A stretch of DNA of 64,000 nucleotides. It comes from JACDAN01 sp963721345 (GTDB lineage: Bacteria; Actinomycetota; Thermoleophilia; Gaiellales; Gaiellaceae). Position numbers and translations under genes: made by a program. The DNA lies in the NCBI GenBank assembly GCA_963721345.1, contig CAVRIT010000001.1, positions 1 to 64,000 of the forward strand, in the 5' to 3' direction. The notes beneath the pieces were generated by a model that saw only the letters and a list, made by a program, of their open reading frames with translations, did not search any database and was not told where the DNA came from. Positions 61,652-64,000 of this stretch are shown piece after piece; positions within the stretch are counted from its first letter, which is position 1, and the number at the start of each line of letters is the position of its first letter.

Positions 61652-63561
61652 CGGCGGCCGCAGCGGTCGTGCTCGTCGCGGCGTCCGCGGCGGGCGCAGT
61701 CCGCACCTCGAACGCGGACGCGCAGGTGCCGTGCGTCCCGATCCAGCGCGTCCTCACGAACGGGGCCGCGACGACCGATGGATCGCTGAGCGTGACCGTC
61801 GACGGCGCCGGCGCGTTCAACAACGCGATCTTCAACGCGCCTGGGCCGCTCGGCGCCGCCGGAACGGTGAAGAAGTCGAAGATCTACCTCAACGACTTCG
61901 TCAACTGCGTCCCGGTGCAGGTCATCTCCGAGTCGCCGCTCTTGACGCAGTTCACGCTCGGAGCCCTGACCGTCGAGCTGACGCAGACGGTCTCGGCGAT
62001 CGACCAGCGCACCTCGACGCTGACCCAGCGCTACCGCCTGATGAACGACGGCCAGGATCTCCCGCTGACGGCGGGCCGGCATGTCGACGCCGACCTGAAA
62101 TTCCTGGACGACAGCCCGGCGGACGGCGTCGACGCCGCTGCGAACGGGTCGACGCTCTCGCAGTTCGACACGGCGGACGCCGCCCCGCGCGAGACACTCG
62201 TAGAGATCTCGGGAGCCGCAGGCGGAAACGCCGTCCCCAGCCGTTGGACGATCCAGCCGTACAACTACGAGCCGACGATCGATCCGTCGACCGGCGGCAT
62301 TCCCGCGGCGCACAACGGCGTGATCGCGCCAGGCCCGGACCCGACGATGAGCCAGCAGTGGCAGACGACGGTTCCGGCCGGCGGCGAGGTCGTCTTCACG
62401 ACCGTCACGCGCTTCGGCACGCCGCCGACACAGCATCGCCTCGACGTTGCGAAGACCGGCGACGGCACCGTCACGAGCGTTCCGCCCGGCATCTCGTGCG
62501 GAACAGCCTGCGCCGCGTCGTTCGACGAAGGAACGCAGGTTGCGCTCGCGGCCGCCCCGGATCCAGGCTGGTCGTTCGCGGGCTGGAGCGGCTCGTGCAC
62601 CGGAGCGGGCGCCTGCGTCGTCGCCATGAGTGGCGCACGTGGCGTCACGGCGCACTTCAATCCGCCGCCGCCGGTGCCCGCGCAGAGCGTGAACGCCACG
62701 CCGGTGGCCGGGAAGGTGTTCGTCCGCGAGCCCGGCACGGATCGCTTCGTCGAGCTCTCCGCGGCAGATCAGCTTCCGCTCGGCACGCAGGTCGACACGA
62801 CGCAGGGCGCGATCCAGCTCACCGCTGCACGCGTCGGTGGCTTGACCGACACGAGCCAGTTCTACGACGGCCTCTTCACGATCCAGCAGGCAGGCGTGGC
62901 CGCGCTGACCGAGCTCCAGCTGAACGGCGGCGACTTCTCGTGCGTGGAGGGCTCGTTCGCCTTGGCGAAGACCAAGAAGCCGGTCCGAAGGCTCTGGGGC
63001 AGCGGCAAGGGCAAGTTCCGGACGCGCGGCCGGTACAGCGCGGCGACCGTCCGAGGCACGAAGTGGAAGACCGAGGACCGCTGCGACGGCACGCTGACGG
63101 TGGTCGAGGAAGGCGTGGTCAGCGTGCGCGACTTCATCCGTGAGGTCGACGTCACGCTTAGTGCCGGCCAGAGCTACCTCGCGCAGGGCCTCGACCGCAG
63201 CGCCTCGCAGGCCGGCTGCACCATCATCGGCTCGCCCGGCAACGACACCCTCCGCGGGACGCGGAAGCGCGACGTCCTCTGCGGCATGGGCGGCGACGAC
63301 GTCCTCCTCGGCATGGGCGGCAACGACCGGCTGTACGGCGGCGCCGGAAACGACTGGCTCGACGGCGGAGCCGGCAACGACTACCTGAACGGCGGCGGTG
63401 GACGCGACCGGCTCGACGGCAATCTCGGGCGCGACTACCTCTGGGGCGGCGACGGTCGCGACCTCCTGATCACGCGGGACAAGGTCCGGGGCAACGACCG
63501 CATCCAGGGCGGCAGCGGCCGTGACCTCTGCCGCACGGACGCCATCAGAGTCTGCCCGTAA
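61615..63561 (+). CDS. Secreted FecR-like / InlB-type / RTX-repeat protein
   Basis: 648 residues from ATG 61615, which lies 37 bases inside the end of the giant gene in another frame and has AGGAGG (61606-61611) upstream. Signal peptide VAAAAAVVLVAASAAGA; a beta-rich N-domain (QVISESPLLTQFTLGALTVE); an InlB/Listeria-Bacteroides type repeat (WSFAGWSGSCTGAGACVVAM, about residue 325); a FecR-like domain (TPVAGKVFVREPGTDRFVEL); and a C-terminal RTX region (GGNDRLYGGAGNDWLDGG) closing with a CRTDAIRVCP pair of Cys. Probably calcium-bound and co-translated with the giant protein. Confidence 0.85.
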   Translation: MRRHRRDRRLRVAAAAAVVLVAASAAGAVRTSNADAQVPCVPIQRVLTNGAATTDGSLSVTVDGAGAFNNAIFNAPGPLGAAGTVKKSKIYLNDFVNCVPVQVISESPLLTQFTLGALTVELTQTVSAIDQRTSTLTQRYRLMNDGQDLPLTAGRHVDADLKFLDDSPADGVDAAANGSTLSQFDTADAAPRETLVEISGAAGGNAVPSRWTIQPYNYEPTIDPSTGGIPAAHNGVIAPGPDPTMSQQWQTTVPAGGEVVFTTVTRFGTPPTQHRLDVAKTGDGTVTSVPPGISCGTACAASFDEGTQVALAAAPDPGWSFAGWSGSCTGAGACVVAMSGARGVTAHFNPPPPVPAQSVNATPVAGKVFVREPGTDRFVELSAADQLPLGTQVDTTQGAIQLTAARVGGLTDTSQFYDGLFTIQQAGVAALTELQLNGGDFSCVEGSFALAKTKKPVRRLWGSGKGKFRTRGRYSAATVRGTKWKTEDRCDGTLTVVEEGVVSVRDFIREVDVTLSAGQSYLAQGLDRSASQAGCTIIGSPGNDTLRGTRKRDVLCGMGGDDVLLGMGGNDRLYGGAGNDWLDGGAGNDYLNGGGGRDRLDGNLGRDYLWGGDGRDLLITRDKVRGNDRIQGGSGRDLCRTDAIRVCP

Positions 63562-63581
63562 CCCACGCGTAGTCTTCCGGG

Positions 63582-63969
63582 GTGGGCCAGGAGGAGACCG
63601 GTGAGCGCCGGCCGCCGCTGATCGAACGCGTGCGCGCCCGCCAGGAGCGCCACCGCCAGCGCAGCCTCGCCATTCGCGTCCCGTTCGCCCTCGCGGGCAC
63701 GGTCGTCCTGCTGCTGGGCGTGATCATGCTGTTCACCCCGGGGCCGGGCTGGGCGTTGATCATCTTCGGCTTGGGGCTGCTCGCGCTCGAGTTCACCTGG
63801 GCTGAGCGCGCGCTCGAACGGGTGATCAACCAGGTCGAGCGCGCGTCGGACCAGGTGACGAAGGGGAGCCCGGCCCGGCAAGCCGCGCTCATCGTGCTCG
63901 GCGTGCTGGTGTTCGCCGGCTCCATCGGCGGTCTTCCTCTTCTGGGACGTCCCGCTGTTCCCGGGATAG
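63582..63969 (+). CDS. PGPGW-type small membrane protein, frameshifted near the end
   Basis: About 128 residues from GTG 63582. A basic N-half (ERVRARQERHRQRSLAIRV), helix 1 (PFALAGTVVLLLGVIMLFTP), the PGPGW motif, helix 2 (ALIIFGLGLLALEFTWAER), an amphipathic stretch, and a third helix. The end FLFWDVPLFPG and TAG 63967-63969 are reached only after dropping one G at 63927-63928. The family (PF09656-like) is of unknown function. The last 31 bases of the window hold nothing recognised. Confidence 0.7.
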
Positions 63970-64000
63970 CAGCGCCGCTTGGCGGCATGGCTAAGATTCA

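Noticed and set aside
63970..64000. Partial tRNA at right edge
   Set aside because: Only 31 bases remain and no acceptor or D-arm pattern can be confirmed.

Overview
This 64 kb window is GC-rich bacterial chromosome. It carries one complete rRNA operon (16S-23S-5S, no tRNA in the spacer), three tRNA genes (Gly-GCC, Cys-GCA, Asn-GTT) and about 45 protein genes. The GatCAB amidotransferase operon, rpf-like and SHOCT proteins, PASTA-bearing PBP, serA, dnaG and the 16S sequence suggest a member of the Actinobacteriota, probably class Thermoleophilia (Gaiella-like). This placement is an inference from the look of the proteins and the 16S; it was not computed. No phage, IS element, CRISPR array or plasmid origin was seen.

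Layout. 0.1-8.4 kb: an accessory or stress-type block with a MalT/LuxR regulator, a carboxymuconolactone decarboxylase-like protein, small proteins, a DUF6325-type protein, a SulP anion transporter, a YihY/BrkB membrane protein, a DedA protein, and a divergent HTH-regulator/SHOCT pair. 8.4-13.4 kb: tRNA-Gly inside a duplicated end of a CYTH gene, a secreted S15/CocE hydrolase, a membrane protein, tRNA-Cys and rsgA. 13.5-20.7 kb: a secreted subtilase, a hot-dog thioesterase, HMG-CoA reductase, folD, a cold-shock protein and gatC-gatA-gatB. 20.7-33.6 kb: an Rpf-like wall lysin, a class V aminotransferase with serA, ilvE, a DegT-type aminotransferase, a RemA-like (DUF370) protein, an MFS exporter, alkyladenine glycosylase and a bifunctional PBP. 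33.6-40.2 kb: a heavily indel-damaged tyrS reading into the rRNA operon. 40.1-45.5 kb: htpX, a phosphoglycerate-mutase-like phosphatase, an SDR, dgt and dnaG. 45.5-63.6 kb: three consecutive secreted surface proteins: a CSLREA/beta-helix protein with a PASTA tail; a giant protein of about 4,260 residues with beta-solenoid repeats, Calx-beta and cadherin-like domains, a DUF11 domain and RTX repeats; and a FecR-like/RTX protein. The window ends in a PGPGW-type membrane protein.

The most unusual points are these. (i) The surface-protein locus has internal repeats of exactly 738, 1032 and 654 bp, and the giant gene has a five-hairpin leader. (ii) A tRNA-Gly is flanked by 47-bp direct repeats copied from the end of the neighbouring CYTH gene. 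(iii) Single-base, mostly +1, frame disruptions occur in about ten otherwise well-conserved genes, very unevenly: tyrS has a dozen or more while the 12.6 kb giant frame has none after its start. Sequencing or assembly insertion error is the simplest explanation for (iii), so genes marked frameshifted should not be taken as inactive. True decay of tyrS cannot be excluded from this sequence alone.
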